Assembly (NCBI GenBank): GCA_028023455.1
Contig: JAQFVV010012491.1
Location: forward strand, 436,001-500,000
Source: Epiperipatus broadwayi
Lineage: Eukaryota > Onychophora > Udeonychophora > Euonychophora > Peripatidae
DNA: 64,000 nt
Direction: 5' to 3'
The notes beneath the pieces were generated by a model. That model was given only the letters and a program-made list of their open reading frames with translations. It was not told where the DNA came from and did not search any database. Positions 1 through 13,804 of the stretch are shown here, in pieces; within the stretch, counting starts at the first letter, position 1; the number at the start of each line of letters is the position of its first letter. Position numbers and translations under genes: made by a program.

Positions 1-2881
1 GGCTAATGATAAATGAATGGAAAATTATATAATATATATTTATACAAGGTTTTTTTTTTCTGCCCTAAAAATATTGTATTTTTTTTTAATAGAGTGTAGT
101 TAATTTTATATAAAACAGATAGATGTCACTATGTATGCAATGTAAGTCATAATTGTAAAATAGTTCAAGGACATTGAAAAGGAAAAAATATATATATTTC
201 CTGATATATAAAGATGTTTTATATTACATCACTATATGATTTATTTAAATAATTTCAATTCTATATGCCAGAAATATCAGCAAACAAAAGCTTATAAAGA
301 TGGAAAACTTAAAGAATAAGTGGTTTCATTCTAATCTATATCATTTGTTGTCAATTAATGTTATTTATCCATAGCTTATGGGAGTTAGTTTATTTCCATT
401 TGAATTTCACACACACACATATATCCATATTGAACTTAGCAGTAACTGCTTTGAAGAATACTTCTTTGAAATCTGAAATTAAGAGGAAATCACTTTTAGT
501 AATGCTTTCAATAAAAAAGAAAAAGAAATCATATTGAATATTGACTGGAAAAAAGAAAAAAACAACAACATAACAATTGCAAAATTTAACCTAACAGGTT
601 AAATTCAATTAACAAAAATTAAATAATTATCAGTCTAATATTATTCTATTGAGCCGTAAAATGTTAATATTATTGTATTTGACCTGTAAGAAATATAAAT
701 ACCAGATATGAAAACTGATGGTAAAAATAAGGGGGAAAACTAATAAGAATAGTGAAGCTAATAAATATTAGAAGTGATAGTAAGAATAAAGAAAATAAGT
801 GAAATAAAAATGTCCAGAATTGTAAAAAGAAAGAGAATAAATGAAAATGAAATGAGTATATCTAGGCAAAATATGTAGAAGATCCAAACCAAGATAGTCT
901 TCACTATCACCAATATTGCTTTACTTGAACAATCAATATATAAAATGTTTATTTAACATAACAACATTATATTGAAGAAAATGAAGCAGTTTACAGAAAA
1001 AAATATTTCCTGTACATTTTCAAAACTGAATAATTAATGACTTGAAGAAAGTCCAGCACTGAAGAAATTTCATTTATTCTTCTTCTTTCTATATTAAATA
1101 TTGATATTTTGTTAGTTTTATTTACCTTCATTTCATTGTTCCATGTGCAGTTTTTTTTATTTATTATTAATTATCTACTTATCATTGGGATATAAACAAA
1201 GAGCTTAGCCAAATATTAAATAACTACATATGCTGAAAATATATTGTATTCACAAGTATCTTAATCTAAGGAGGCTACTTGCATTATACTTATTCCTGTA
1301 AAAGTCATAGATGAAGTGTAGAAGTTAAGAGAATTCCAATCCCAATTGTTAACATATATTAAAATGAACATCTATAAATTTAGAGTGAAGTTGATTGCAA
1401 GAAAAGTTGTGATGATCTTGTTGTATTTTTATTAAAATATTATACAAGTTTGTGCACTCCAGAAAAACTAGAATTTATTAGAGAGATTTTTTTTAGATCT
1501 CTAACTGATAACTGATAAAAATTTAATTAAAGAATTAACATAATAGCAATCAATAAAATTCCAAGAAATATTTGCTGATTGGAAATATTTTTTGATAAGA
1601 GACTAAATTGCCTTATCTGGTAAGGAATTCCAAAGGCACAATTTAATTAGCTATGGACTTAAATACCTTACCTTATATGGAGAAGCTATTTAATAATAGG
1701 AGTAATCAGAAAGCTATAAAAAGAGTACGTAACAAGTACGTTGACCATTCGAGAGCATCTCCAGTTGATTTTCTAGTTCAATTCCATTGCAGCAGAGATC
1801 TTGTGTCAGGACTTTGGTTAATGTGCAGTGCTCAGTGGGAATGTGTTCATGGGAAATAGCTGAATAGGACCACAGAGATTGGGAGACCATCGCCCAGGGA
1901 ACCATCCGGATAGCAGCTAAATGAAGAGTTGAGTTTCCAGAAGTTTTCAAGTAGAGTTACAAGTGGACTGTTGCAGAGATGGAAGCTATAAGGAGCTTAT
2001 TGTTGGTCACAATTCTATACTATGATGTGTTCATGTGCAGCTAAATTGGACAGGGGGCAAAGTGTGCGTAAACCGAGCTCATTAGGAACTGTTTTTGTAG
2101 CAGCCAGTCTGAAAGTAAATCATGGGAATTGAACATTAGTTAACTGGTGAGATATTGTTGTTGCAGACTATTCACTATTCTGATTATTCTTTTATGTGTA
2201 TTTGTTCGCTGGTCACCCAGTCTTAGTTGGGGACCCAGCAGATCCTTCATATACTCTGATGTTATTTTCCTCACACTACATATATCAGACACATCATGGA
2301 TACTTCATATCTAACTATTCAATTAAAAACCATTCAATTATTAAATTTGATGAAATAGCCATGTTTACTTAATCCAAATAAACCACTGCAACTGCAAATG
2401 ATCCGTTAAGATATGCCAAGAAAATTTCTAAAGAACTCTGGTAGTAACTGTTTTCCAAAAGTGAAATAGAACTAAAAACAAACAATTGGTGGAGAAGAAA
2501 TAATATGGTCATATTATCACAATGACTACTTTGATTAAGAGACGTTATTGATAACTAAATTTATGTTAAAGTTTTTTGTTGGAAATATTTTGATCATAAC
2601 TTCTATAACTTGGAATGAAAGAAAAACCAATCTTGATTAATGAGACAATTATCACTGAAGATGTAAAAAAAAAATGAATAATACAAATGTACAACTAAGG
2701 ATGCAAAGTACTTGAAAATGTTAAATTTTCAAAGAAGGCAGTACAGGTCTCTGAAGTTATAATTTAATGAAGAAAAAAATGAGAAAAAGCATAGAAGCAT
2801 ACCAATGTGCATTGATAGCATATTAAAACTATAAAATAATGTAAATTGCTGAAATTTTTAGACAAAAACATTTTTTTTTGT
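1..2881. other. AT-rich region, no gene recognised
   Basis: Very AT-rich sequence with homopolymer runs and a short CA run near 410-418. Between about 1730 and 2270 the base composition is visibly less AT-rich, with short open frames on both strands (68 and 78 codons). Neither resembles a family I know. That sub-block could be an old repeat copy or an exon, but nothing seen supports either. Confidence 0.5.
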
Positions 2882-2980
2882 TAAGCGTTGGTGGCCTAGC
2901 GGTTAGCGTAGCTACATTCTAAGCAACTGGCCCGGGTTCGCTTCCCGGTTAATGCTTTGAGATATTAAAAAAAAAAAATC
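2882..2980 (+). repeat. tRNA-derived SINE
   Basis: A tRNA-like head carries a good RNA polymerase III A box (TGGCCTAGCGG, 2892-2902) and a B box around GGGTTCGCTTCCC (2934-2946). The first seven bases of the head can pair, with wobbles, with TTAATGC that follows the B box, like an acceptor stem. A short tail then runs into an A-run. A second, truncated copy at 39401 shares both the B box region and the tail, so this is a dispersed element and not a lone tRNA gene. The anticodon arm does not fold cleanly. Target duplications are not clear for this copy because both flanks are T/A runs. Confidence 0.8.
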
Positions 2981-3880
2981 TACATTTTTTAAAAATATTA
3001 ACAAAAGAACTTCTAAGACCATAAGCATTATAATAAATCTTGTAGACCCTACTGATTGTGTAAACATATGTGTGTGTGCCATACTCAGGAGATAAAAGCA
3101 AAGATATAAATATGGTTCTAGATCAGCTTAGAGTTTATTGTAATATTATATTAAATGACATATTTTTCCAAAACATTTGATATATGCTACTGGATAGCTG
3201 AATCTTAAATTTACATATTGATGATCCTATCTAAGGATTTGAATATTTGTGCCAATAATAAATTCATTTCAGTAATAGAATGCATGATCTATGCTATCTG
3301 CTTCTGAAATGTATTAAAGTTACATATCAAAAGCATTCTAAGCGTGAATAAAAGCTAAATTTAAATTATATAGACTACCTTTTCTGTATAAATGTACAGG
3401 CCATTTATGTGAATATTAAATTTACTTTAATAACACATTCCTCAGAACAACTGAGCAGTTGTATGTTTTTTTTTGTGTGTCAAATTCTAAAAATATTGCA
3501 AGAAAAAATATATGGGATGTTAGAACTATAAATAAGCCAGAGAAAGTGATAATGTTTTTCCTATGAGATGAAAAAGGCAGAAATAGATGCTGCAAGACTT
3601 TGCGAAGATATCTGTGAAGAAAAAATGAGGAAGAGATAAGAATTTTGTATTTTGGGGGCAAAAGGAGACATAATTAGTGTAAATATTGTTTTTGGTTCTA
3701 AAACAAAAGAAAATGTAACAAGTAGCATTATAAGATATAAATAGGTGGTAAGACTGAAAGTATTTCCATGAGATTTGGTGTTTATTTAGGTGTATGTACA
3801 GTAATTGTGATGATGATAAAATAGGATACTTGAGTTAAAAAAAAATTGAAAGAGAAATTAGAAAGGAATTTAAAAATAGC
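2981..3880. other. AT-rich spacer, nothing recognised
   Basis: No splice-bounded exon, RNA gene or clear repeat was recognised. The 79-codon open frame on the - strand at 3422-3661 has no family resemblance and looks like chance in AT-rich DNA. Confidence 0.5.
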
Positions 3881-5870
3881 TTATAATGATAATGAGGACT
3901 TAAAAATTCTATGCGAAAGCAGAGAAGAAATGTTAAAAATTTTTTTAAGTGTTGATTTGTGGTTAAGAAATGCAAGAAATGAAAAGTTGAAAAGTTTTTT
4001 TTAGAAAAAATAATATAATCCAGGTAATTAAGTCTTTTATGGTTTGGTTCATAATAGATTTGTAGATAGTATTAAAAGCATCAGTATATCTGCTGAAGCT
4101 GATGGAGATTTGTATCACAATAGTGAATTGAGATTATTTTTTAAAGAATAGGAACAGAGGCAAGAAGGAAATCAGTAATTGATAAATGATTGGATAAGAA
4201 AATTAATGTCAATAATAGTAGACTACTTAATAAAGTAAGTTTAAATGAAATATAAAAATTATTCAAGGAAAAATTTGTAAATGTTTCAATAAAGGCAGTG
4301 TGTTATAAAAGATGAAAATAAAAAAAAGCTTGGATTAATAATGAGATGATGAATAAAATAATAGAAGGTAGAAAAAAAAAGAACCATGTAGAAGTATGCA
4401 TAGAAAGAAGGCTCAGGTGTGGAATAGATAAAGATAAGAGTGACCAGAAAAAAGAAAATATAAAAAATGTAAATTTGATTGAATTTATCTTAGCATGAAG
4501 CAGTTTGAATGGAAAAATCAGAGTTGGAGGAATAAAGTAATAATTAAAAATAGAACTTTAAATTATAAATGTATTAAAATATTGGGATGCTTTATAATAG
4601 AAATAATAAACCTTCTATATTAATTGAAATTGTGCAATAATGAAAGAAGAAATTGCTATACCTTTAACTGAGATGAAAACTAGCAAATTAGAGGGAATTG
4701 ATGTTATTTCAGATGAATTATTAAAAACTGTGTGAGAAAAGAATGAATGACAGTTATAAAATAATTTATGACTCAAGAAAATGATCAATAGATTTAATTT
4801 CATTCTAAAGAAAGAGTGATTTAATGAACTGTGAGGATTATATAAATAATGTAATCTCCCACATGCTGAGAATCTTGAGTAATCAGATTACCCAAAATCA
4901 AGAAATGCACTTGGAATTTGTGAGTAAAATTTGAGAAATGTTTAAAGAGAGAAAAATAGATTATGTATTGGTCTTGAAAATAGAGTCAGTTGAGTTATTT
5001 TATTGTATATATTAAAAATAATAATAGAAAGGATGTCATTTATAAAAATGATTTTTTTTATAATACAGTACTCCATTTTTGCTGATAAAAGAGGTAGATA
5101 TAGAAGGGATTTTAAAACGGAAATGTTTTATGTCTTCTGTTTAAGCACCATATATTAAGCCATCAAACATCACATGATCACCATTCTTTATAGCAGTACT
5201 GTATAGAGAGTTTTGCCACTATATATTAATATGAATTTTTAAATGGTAATTGTTTTGGTAAGAATAGAATTAGTGCAGATGATGCAGATAGTGAAGATTA
5301 TCTTAATAAATTATTATGTAGGATTGGCAGAGAATATAGAAAGTTTGAGATGATAACAAATGAAAATAAAACTAAACTAATGGTAATACATGGAAAAAAG
5401 AAAATATTATAAGTAGGCAACACAAGTTAGTATTTGTAAATATATGAGAAATTGATCATTTAATGATAAGAGTAGCAACAAAGAAATTGGAGTTGGAACT
5501 ATAATGGTTAAGTAAATGGAACCCTTAAATACTCAATCTACCACTAGGGTGCTTAAATATCGCATGCCTTTAAAATAATTCATCATATTATTATTCCTTT
5601 TAATAGTAGACAATTAGGAAAAGAAAAATTTAAATATTTAAATATTTGGATTTTGGGAACAATGGAATAGATTAAGATTACATATGTAAACTATTACAGT
5701 AATTGAAAAAAGTTGTTTTTGAGAAAGTTCTGATGAATAATTTGGACAAGGGTAGAGGCAGATAAATTATGAAAGATTTACTAGAAGATATAATAGAGAA
5801 TATGATAAAAATAGGAAAATAATTAAGATAATCGATGATCTTAGAATGAGAAGTAAGATAGTTTATACCA
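3881..5870 (+). pseudogene. Decayed LINE (RTE/craniofacial-type) remnant
   Basis: No frame is intact, but translated pieces fall in the right order for an RTE-like endonuclease/reverse transcriptase polyprotein. Near 4335 a piece reads INNEMMNKIIEGRKKKN, the basic linker between endonuclease and reverse transcriptase. Near 4650-4730 comes EMKTSKLEGIDVISDELLK, matching the N-terminal reverse-transcriptase block (K.GKA.G.DGI..E.LK). Near 5275-5385 comes SADDADSEDYLNKLL and the following helix, a degraded catalytic A/D-D box. Near 5625-5660 a piece resembles FKYLG. Near 5745-5790 GRGR followed by MKDLLEDI resembles the C-terminal end. Many stops and frameshifts make it non-functional. A MITE fragment sits inside it at 5163-5213. 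Assignment to the RTE-like group rather than another APE-type clade is inference. Confidence 0.65.
5163..5213. mobile_element. MITE family A, extreme internal deletion
   Basis: The outer end motif AAACATCACATGATCACCAT (about 5165-5184) is followed within about 10 bases by the inner end motif TACTGTATAGAGAGTTTTGCC. The same two motifs are the opposite ends of longer copies near 13.8, 37.8 and 40.0 kb. It is embedded in the decayed LINE remnant, so it inserted after that LINE. Confidence 0.7.
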
Positions 5871-8800
5871 AACAAAGCATTACATGACTTACTTTGCTTA
5901 CTTTTTGCATTTTCTTTATGACAATAATTTCTCTATTTATTCCAAAGTCACTTATAATTTTCCAGAAACTAATCTGGAAATTTGAATGTGCCTCTATTAC
6001 CAAATTTCCATTGATTGCACAGAATTAAATATATGGTTTGTGGAATAAAATAATAAAATGGATGGTTTTTGGAAAATAACTGAAAATAACAAATATGAAC
6101 ACTTTTCATTTCTTGATCCCTGGAACTACTTTGGAAAGGAATACCAAAATACATAAAGAATATCCCATTGAATTTGAATATTGATAACATATCAAGGATC
6201 CAAATGATAGATTATATCATAAGAACATCAAAAAATGTCAAACCATTCAAGATTGTATTGATATATCGTAAGCATGTAATTGTATTATATATTGAAAAAG
6301 TCCATAGTTATCTTTTTATACAAAATCCTTCATGGCAAATAATATTAATGCTTACAATATAATGACTCAATTAACTAGTGGCACAATTGTTGAATAAATA
6401 TAATGTTGAGATGAACTAAAATATTGAAATGTAAAGTGTGGGTAATATTTATATCTATATATCAACTAATGTAGAAAAATAACCAAAGGATTATTGCAGT
6501 GATAGCAGAAGATGATTAAATCATTATTAGTGGTCAAGTTAACCAGATAATAATAACAAATTCTCTAACCTTCATAATATTTCATATCGCTTTCCAATTC
6601 ATCCTAACCTGCAAATTTCAATAACCACTCCCAGTAAGGTTTAAGACCAAATCAAGAAAATAAATCGGGTAGAAAAACAGAATTTTGGAATATTATTTTA
6701 AATTCTGTCAATCTTAACTCTTATTCTGATATCACATCTAATTAACATATGTTATATTTTTGCAGGTTGTAGTTGCATATCATGACCATAATATTTCTCA
6801 TATTAATAAGAATATAATTATGTAGTCAAACAAATACTGATCAGCAAATTCTATTACTAAATGACTTAAGGCCCATATAAATAGAAGTCATCTATACAAA
6901 AATGTTTGCTTACGTTTTGTGACAAAACACTACTTTTTCCTAAAAAGAAAACTATTATTGATGTGCTATACACTTCCAGGAAAGCATATACAGCCTAAAT
7001 TCCTTATTTGTAACATACAAATGTTTATGAAAAAGAAAATATGGATATGTTGCTTTAGCATGGCTTCAAGGTTTGCACAACGATGATATTTTGTACATAA
7101 AGCTATGGCTATTATTATTATTAGATACTATGAAGTCTATGCAAACTCCTGATCATCAAGTAAATGGAATTCTCTTTTCTTATGAAATCTTTCAACATAA
7201 TATGCAGTGGTAGATTATGAATGTTTTCTCCTGCATAGCTCAAAATGATGTCTCATTGTTACAACAACTGCTGTTATTGGTTATCATCGTCATATCTTGA
7301 TGAGAAATTTAAAAAAATAGCAAAACAAACATGTCAAAATAGAAGGCAGGCAATAAAGAAAAAAGGTACAATGCCTCCTTACGGAGAACTATTAAAGGAA
7401 ATAAGATGAAACTCGATGTAGATTTCACTATAAAGTGAGATTACAATTAGTAAATGAAAATAGTTGTCTTTAGTTATGGCACTAAGGTTTGCCCAATCTA
7501 TATCCATGTTCCATAAACTATTTATTTTTTAATTACAATTTTTCTGATAATAATATATTTGATAATGAAAGAGTAATAGCAGTGACAATAAAGAGATGGT
7601 TCTATTTTATTTTAATTCAAAATCTAGTTTTTCTTTTCAAATGCCTTGTAAAATAATTCTAATAAATATCCGCATATATAATGCTCATATAAGAAATATG
7701 CTGGAAAGATTTTTGATTCTAAAGTTTTATAGAAAATTGCCTTTCTATAATCCTTAACAAAATGACAGCATTTAGAGATAAAAAATTCATAAAAACAATC
7801 AATGATGTATACGTCATGCAAGGTATATATATACGAATATTTAAAAAATATTTTTTCCCTAGTGTTTTTTATTCCAATTGTTTATTTTTCTTTGTTCAGT
7901 TATAAAACAAAACTAAAACAAAGCCACCTTTATCTAAATGACAGAAATGTGATTCAAAATTTATTCCTGCATACAAACAAAGCAGTACTTCTTTTTAAAC
8001 AATATATGTTTTAAACTATATGTTTATATTAAATTTATTGTGTTCCGGATCAGCAAAGCACTCCATATCTGTCTTCCACGTTTACACCCATTATATCAGT
8101 GTGTGCACGCAATTAAATTAATAAATGAGGTTAATTTTAAAATTAATAAGCCTTATTTTGAAATCTATTAATGTGTATATTGAATATCATATTTTGTTAT
8201 TATTTACATAATCATATGCAGAAATAAATTAAAGATGGAGCGTGCAAAAATAAATGATCTTTAACGATAATAACTGCTATTGTTTGTTGTAATACTTGAT
8301 TGCTAGAATTTAAAACTTATTTACTTGCTGAGAATATGCATAGTTATTATTTTAATTAAAAGAAAATGTAGTGAGTGCGTGTGGCTTTTTTAAAAAAATA
8401 ATAATAATGCACTCTCTCTGCTTTCACTTTGCAGTAGTGTCTATTTAGGGCAATAAGTCCATGTTCATTTCTTTTTGATACTATATCTTAACTAATGACA
8501 TTTGTCAGCAATTTCAGTTATTTCTTTGTAACATTCTAACCATTTACTATAGTTCTGAAGTTTTCTTTCTCAGATGACAGTAAAACCTCTCTCTTTTTCT
8601 AAATATAAAATACATATATATTATGTCTTTTAGAACTTAATATCTATTTCTCCTCTCCTAACATTTCGATCACTTTCATATATGGTCTTTACCAAAAGTC
8701 TATATATGTATGAAAGACAAGTTTTTTAAAAACATTCTTAATAATTAATAAATTATGTTAAAATTTCAAAAATTACAGATTTCAGTTTCCTTTTTTTTTT

Positions 8801-9093
8801 TCAATTGACATTAATTGATTTCTCATGCCTATATTTATTTACTGTTGTGCTTTGTACTCTATATAACATCATGAGTGACAATTAAAAAGATGAATTCCTT
8901 TTGATTGTGTTGTAACGCCAACAATGTACTCTTTCCCAGTCCCTGACAGCTACTAATGATTGGCTGCTTACTTACAAGTCCATGGTTGTAGACTTTTAAG
9001 TAAAATTAGAATAAAAAACCTTATTAAATATTTACCAAGTATACATATTATATATATTTACTAAAACTCAAGGCTTTAATAGGTTTATTAGTG
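5871..9093. other. AT-rich region, nothing recognised
   Basis: No gene or classifiable repeat seen. Two loosely similar stretches (about 7040-7080 and 7460-7490, both with a TTTAG..ATGGC...AAGGTTTGC pattern) may be remnants of one repeat. A possible acceptor at about 6763 opens a frame of only 19 codons without family resemblance. Confidence 0.45.
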
Positions 9094-9160
9094 TACATGA
9101 TGACAATCAATCCTTAAGCTATCAACAATCTCAACCTGTAGTCAAGGCAGCCTCCTTTAT
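9094..9160. repeat. Solo end of foldback family B
   Basis: About 55 bases (CTTAAGCTATCAACAATCTC and onward, starting at 9114, plus GATGACAATCAATC just before it) match the terminal inverted repeat of the foldback at 33.66-33.90 kb. No second end was found nearby; sequence after about 9160 diverges. Confidence 0.65.
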
Positions 9161-9833
9161 ATACATCAACAGTATGTATATCAAGAGATCCTATCAGTAA
9201 TAACCCTATTATTGGCATAAAGTTTAACTTTTGAAGAATTTAATTTGAATATGTAATTTACAGGTTGATATTTATTTTTCATTTGATTAAATCTTTCGCC
9301 TTTCATTTAAATATTATTAAACTCATTGCTCATTCCAAAAAAAAAAAAAAACAATCTCTGAATAAAAAAGGTAATAATTTAATTTAGTCTTGGTCTTGAA
9401 ATTCTTCAGTCCTGTCAGGTTTTTTTCTTAGTCCACTTTGTCTTCTCTATAACTTATTTCTCATTATTCAGTTTTTCAACAAACTATCACATTTAATGTA
9501 AGCTTGAGTAGTTATTGATCATTTGATGGTAATGAAACATTGATACCTCTAAATTAGTTTCTTACTATTGTGACATTCAGAAGTGAAGAGTTTTGTATTT
9601 ATTACATCTCCACATTTAGATGTTACCTTTATGATTTTTATATGATATAGATAATATTCAAATCAACTTGCATCTAGAGTTATGCAGTTCTGATCTTATA
9701 TTTGAACAGTGGGCAACTGTAGCTTTCAAGCTGCATGTGGTTCTCAAAGATAGTCTAAGCAGCTCCTTAGACAATATTGATTTTTATTGCCATTTTTCCT
9801 AAACTTATATATTAATAATCTTATAGTCAATAT
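9161..9833. other. AT-rich spacer, nothing recognised
   Basis: No gene or structured repeat recognised. A poly-A run lies near 9338-9351. Confidence 0.45.
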
Positions 9834-10660
9834 ATCTGTTGTTGTTTAACAGAGACACTTTTAAAATAGTACTACATAAATTCAAATAATATCTAAGCAC
9901 TTTCGGCACTTATATATTCTTATCAAGGCAAATATACTAAAGAACATAATCAATAAATATCTAAGAAAACTAGTGTGGAGACCAGAAGCAATCACAAAAC
10001 AAGTTTGTTAAGCATTAATTGCATATTGTGATCTTTTAATTAAATATGATATCATGTGACTTATACATTAAAATAATAAACCTTTGGGGAAATCAAATAC
10101 GACCAGTTAGATTTTGATGTAAATAAAACACTGAACAAACCGTTTGGTCCCCCATTGCTTTCTTATACACATAACTATGCTGTTCTAAACAATATTTCAT
10201 ATTATTCTTAATTTCTCCAATATACACATCACTACACCCTGGATCCTGGTGACTAATAGAATATAAAATGAAGAATAATATAAAATATTGTTTACAATAG
10301 CATAATTATGTGTATAAAAAAGCAATAGTGGATCAAACACTTTACTCAGCATTTTATTTACATCAAAGTATAACTGGTTATTTGTATTCTCCAAAGGTGT
10401 AATATTTAATATAAGAGCCGCATGATAAGAAATGTAAAATTAGGGAATCATTTTAATTAAAAGATCACAATATGCAATTAATGCTAAACAGACTAGTTTT
10501 CTGATTAGTTGTTTCTGGTCTTCACATTAGTTTTCTTAGATATTTATTGGGTATGTTCTTTAGTATAGTTGCCTTGATAAGCAGACGTGTCAAAAGCACT
10601 TAGATATTATTTGAATTTATATAGTGCTGTTTTAAATTGTCTCTGTAAAACATAACAGAT
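9834..10660. repeat. 0.83-kb imperfect palindrome
   Basis: Left arm about 9834-10210 and right arm about 10260-10660 are inverted copies of each other with scattered mismatches and small gaps. Matching landmarks: ATCTGTT..ACAGAGAC at the outer ends; AATATCTAAG; TATCAAGGCAA near 9922 against TTGCCTTGATAA near 10571; AAGATCACAATATGCAATTAA near 10462 against its complement near 10018; and ATTGTTTACAATAGC near 10287 against its complement near 10175. No coding capacity was found. A non-autonomous foldback transposon is likely; family unknown. Confidence 0.85.
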
Positions 10661-12239
10661 GTGTTGGATGTAATATTTTTACAATTAATAACAGAAGGAA
10701 ATTAGTTTATATTAATAATTTATAATAATATAGTATGTTCCAACATTAGAATATTTTATTTCATATAAATGCTTAAAAGGTGAGTAAAAAACAGACATTA
10801 TGAATCTTTAAATTTTTAGTTTTAAAATGTACTACTCAAAAGCTTATTAACATGGATTTATATTCTTTTATATTTGGTAAAAAATGTTTAGACATTCAGT
10901 GGCCTGCAATTCTTGAGCATTGCAACTCTTATTACTGAAAATTTTTCCCATTCTTGCTATATATTTCAGTGTCTCAGTTTCACATTAATTTTCTAGGCAT
11001 TTTTTCACTCATTATCTGCTATGGTATATATCAACAAGCATTGTATGATTTTCTTATTTACTAGCTTATATAATTTACAAGAAAATTATCTTGAGTTCAA
11101 AACCTTAGGGTAATTTAAAGTTTTAGACTATTAGCTTGATAATATAAGAGTTGCTGATTATGAAGTGGAGGTAACCCAAAGAACATTATTGACAAACATC
11201 AATAGTTAGAAAGTAGTCTGTAGACATGGATAAAATATTACTGTGTAGAATCTTATGGTATTGAAGCTTACAATAAATTACTGTGGATTAGAATAAGTAG
11301 ATTGAATTATTGCTTTGAAAGCATATGTTACATGTAGACACAGGGCTAGTGCCATGTATAGCCACCCTAGCTAAAAGATACCTACAGTTAACTGAAAGTC
11401 ATTAAAATACAATTGCCGGTCTAGTATCATATCTACATATAACAATACAAGGAAGCTAGCTTGGATCAAATCTTAAGGTGTTTATAGGCTAGAAAAGGTA
11501 AAGCTGATGCTTGGATGTGTAGATGCAAGTAAATCCAAAGCTTCCTACTTATGGAGGCCAATAGGCACAAACTAATCTTGGAATGTGGATTGAGCATATC
11601 TATTATACATTGATTATTCAAGCTCTCAAGATAGTTTGTAAGTAGAGAAATACAGCTTCTAGAAACTTCCTAAGAGCATAATGCTATTCAATTTCTATTT
11701 CTCTATTGCAATGAATACGACTACCAGTTAGTTGAAAACATGCTTAGTATACCATCCTGTTAAAGTATTAAACCAAGTTTTTCTTTATATACATTTTGTT
11801 TGTATTTATTTTGAATTAATTTCTTTCCCTATTTTTTAACCTATTTTCTTCAAAACCTTCAGTATCTTAATTTGTTTTGTTTTTTTTATTGCATTTTTAA
11901 TAGTCCAAGGTGTTGCAAAAAATAATCTCATTTTTAAAATTAAAAAATAATGTGTATCTAATGCAATTTCTGTTGGAATTTTTTTTTTTTACTCCCTCCT
12001 CCCCCATTATTATTTAAACAAATTTCTAAGTCTTTTTAACTAACATATTTATTATTTTACCTCAGCCATAAATTTATTTTTAATCTGCATTTATTTATTA
12101 TGGAGATCGCTCTTCACATTAATAATTGCAGCCATAACATTTGCAAATCTGTTGCATCAAAAGCTAAACCATTTAATATTTTTTAATTCACATAGATTCT
12201 GTAGAAGTTGAAGATGATAAATGTTGGATGTATTTTAAT
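10661..12239. other. AT-rich region, nothing recognised
   Basis: No exon or repeat could be assigned. The stretch 11340-11660 is slightly less AT-rich but has no recognisable open frame. Confidence 0.45.
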
Positions 12240-12490
12240 TAATGCAGATTATCATTCTATACTGGTCATATTTCTAGAAGAGATGGTGATAGATGGACTC
12301 TTGAAGTCTTAAACTGGATGCAAAGAGACAGAGACCACATGTGATGGATGGTTGAAATAAGAGTTTTCTTATGTCATTGGGAAGGGATGTTAAGGATTGA
12401 AAAAAACTAGAGTAAACATGGAGAGACTTCATCCTACAATGAATTGATAATTGCTGAAAATATTGATGGTGATATGTATTCTTTTGAATT
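12240..12490 (+). pseudogene. RTE-like LINE, C-terminal tail fragment
   Basis: Starting at 12267 the frame reads HISRRDGDRWTLEVLNW, the C-terminal motif (GH.AR..D.RWT..VL.W) of RTE-type endonuclease/reverse-transcriptase proteins. The same motif is present in the longer copy at about 61.95 kb. The following bases also match that copy's 3' end (CTTCATCCTACAATGAATTG against CTCATCCTGAAGTGGATCAA), and the fragment fades out in TGATGGTGATA-type simple sequence, as RTE tails do. Severely 5'-truncated and carrying stops, it is non-functional. Confidence 0.75.
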
Positions 12491-13804
12491 TTATGTATGT
12501 ACTGGATAGATTGTCAATGGTATGGTATCTAGACATATTTTTATTTTTAAATTTCATTTTGTTAGTATTTGATGCTAAAGTTTAAGAGATATAAGTATTA
12601 ATTTATTCTGCCTAACAGCTATAACTCAAAGAATTTCATTGCCATATTCTTGGTACATTAAACAATATATTGCAGAACATAGAAGTTGTCCCATCAAGAA
12701 TGAATGATTCAAATTTGATAAAAATGGCACATGAAATAATACATAAATAGCATCGATTAAAATTTAAAAGCAGCAGTGCATTAGTTATATAGTCAAGAAG
12801 GCAGTCAGAATCTAAAGTATGAATAGTCCAAGATAACATCAAGTTTGAAATATGTTGGTGGCATGTATCAAATATGTCCAGATAACTTAATTTGTGCTTT
12901 ATGCAAAAAAATATTTAGTAGATTAACTCTTCACAGATAGCAATCATTTCTGGTCTAATTCATCATGATGATTGTTGGTTACTAGAAAAAAACTATGGTT
13001 CATCACTAATCACAACATTAATCACTCCTTTCACCAAATAGTTCTCCTATTCTTTAAGTTTGGTAATGCTTTCTGATCTATGAGTCCTTATAAAAATCAT
13101 GGGAATTTGGTGTTTCTATCATTCTTCAGTAGATTGTTCAATTCAACTAGTAACAGAAATATCTTTTATCATTGCTATCTATTAGACACAGTAATTTGTT
13201 TTCTACAATTGTCTAATAATGATTATGCTGACCTGACATTTACTTGATTTTTATTGATATGTTAATGAAAATTTTAAGCAGGTTTAATTTTTTAACATGC
13301 TGCTTCATTCTTATGAAGCCTTGCCTGTAGATGACATACTCTAACCCTGCTTTATCCTACATAAATGTATCTCACTTGTAACAGCTTACAATCTTTGATG
13401 ATTTATATATCTTTTAACTGAATTATATCTGCAGATTTGCATACCACTGTATCTTCTTTCCTAGTGTGGAAATTTCTACCATGTATGTTGGTATAATATA
13501 TAATGAGGAAATACATAAGAATGCCTCTTTTGATTGTCATGAATAAAATTAACTAGATATGTGTATACTGTAATTGTAAATCACTTTTTTTTTTTGTTCT
13601 GCAAAGATTTTACAATTAATTAATGGCAAGATTGATTTTAGCTATCTAAAATGTTTAGCAGTAAACCTATAATGTGCGGGCGTTATAAAACATTTTGAAT
13701 ATGAAATATAAAATCTTTCGAATCTATTCTGCTAATATAGCATAATTTATCTATTAATAATTTATATGCTCGAGATTATTGAAGTAAGTGAAACGATTAT
13801 TATT
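12491..13804. other. AT-rich region, nothing recognised
   Basis: Lies just upstream of the MITE and the tetraspanin terminal exon, so part of it may be intron of that gene. I looked for cysteine-rich loop or membrane-segment exons on the + strand and found none I could support. Confidence 0.4.

Noticed and set aside
1653-1950. Coding exon in the less AT-rich block
   Set aside because: Open frames occur on both strands and neither resembles a protein family; more likely an old repeat.
2882-2954. Functional tRNA gene
   Set aside because: The A and B boxes are good, but the anticodon arm does not fold properly, the sequence is followed by a tail and A-run, and a truncated copy with target duplication exists elsewhere, so it is a SINE.
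6750-6825. Possible exon after TTATATTTTTGCAG at 6751-6764
   Set aside because: Only 19 open codons, no family match and no partner exon; chance acceptor likely.
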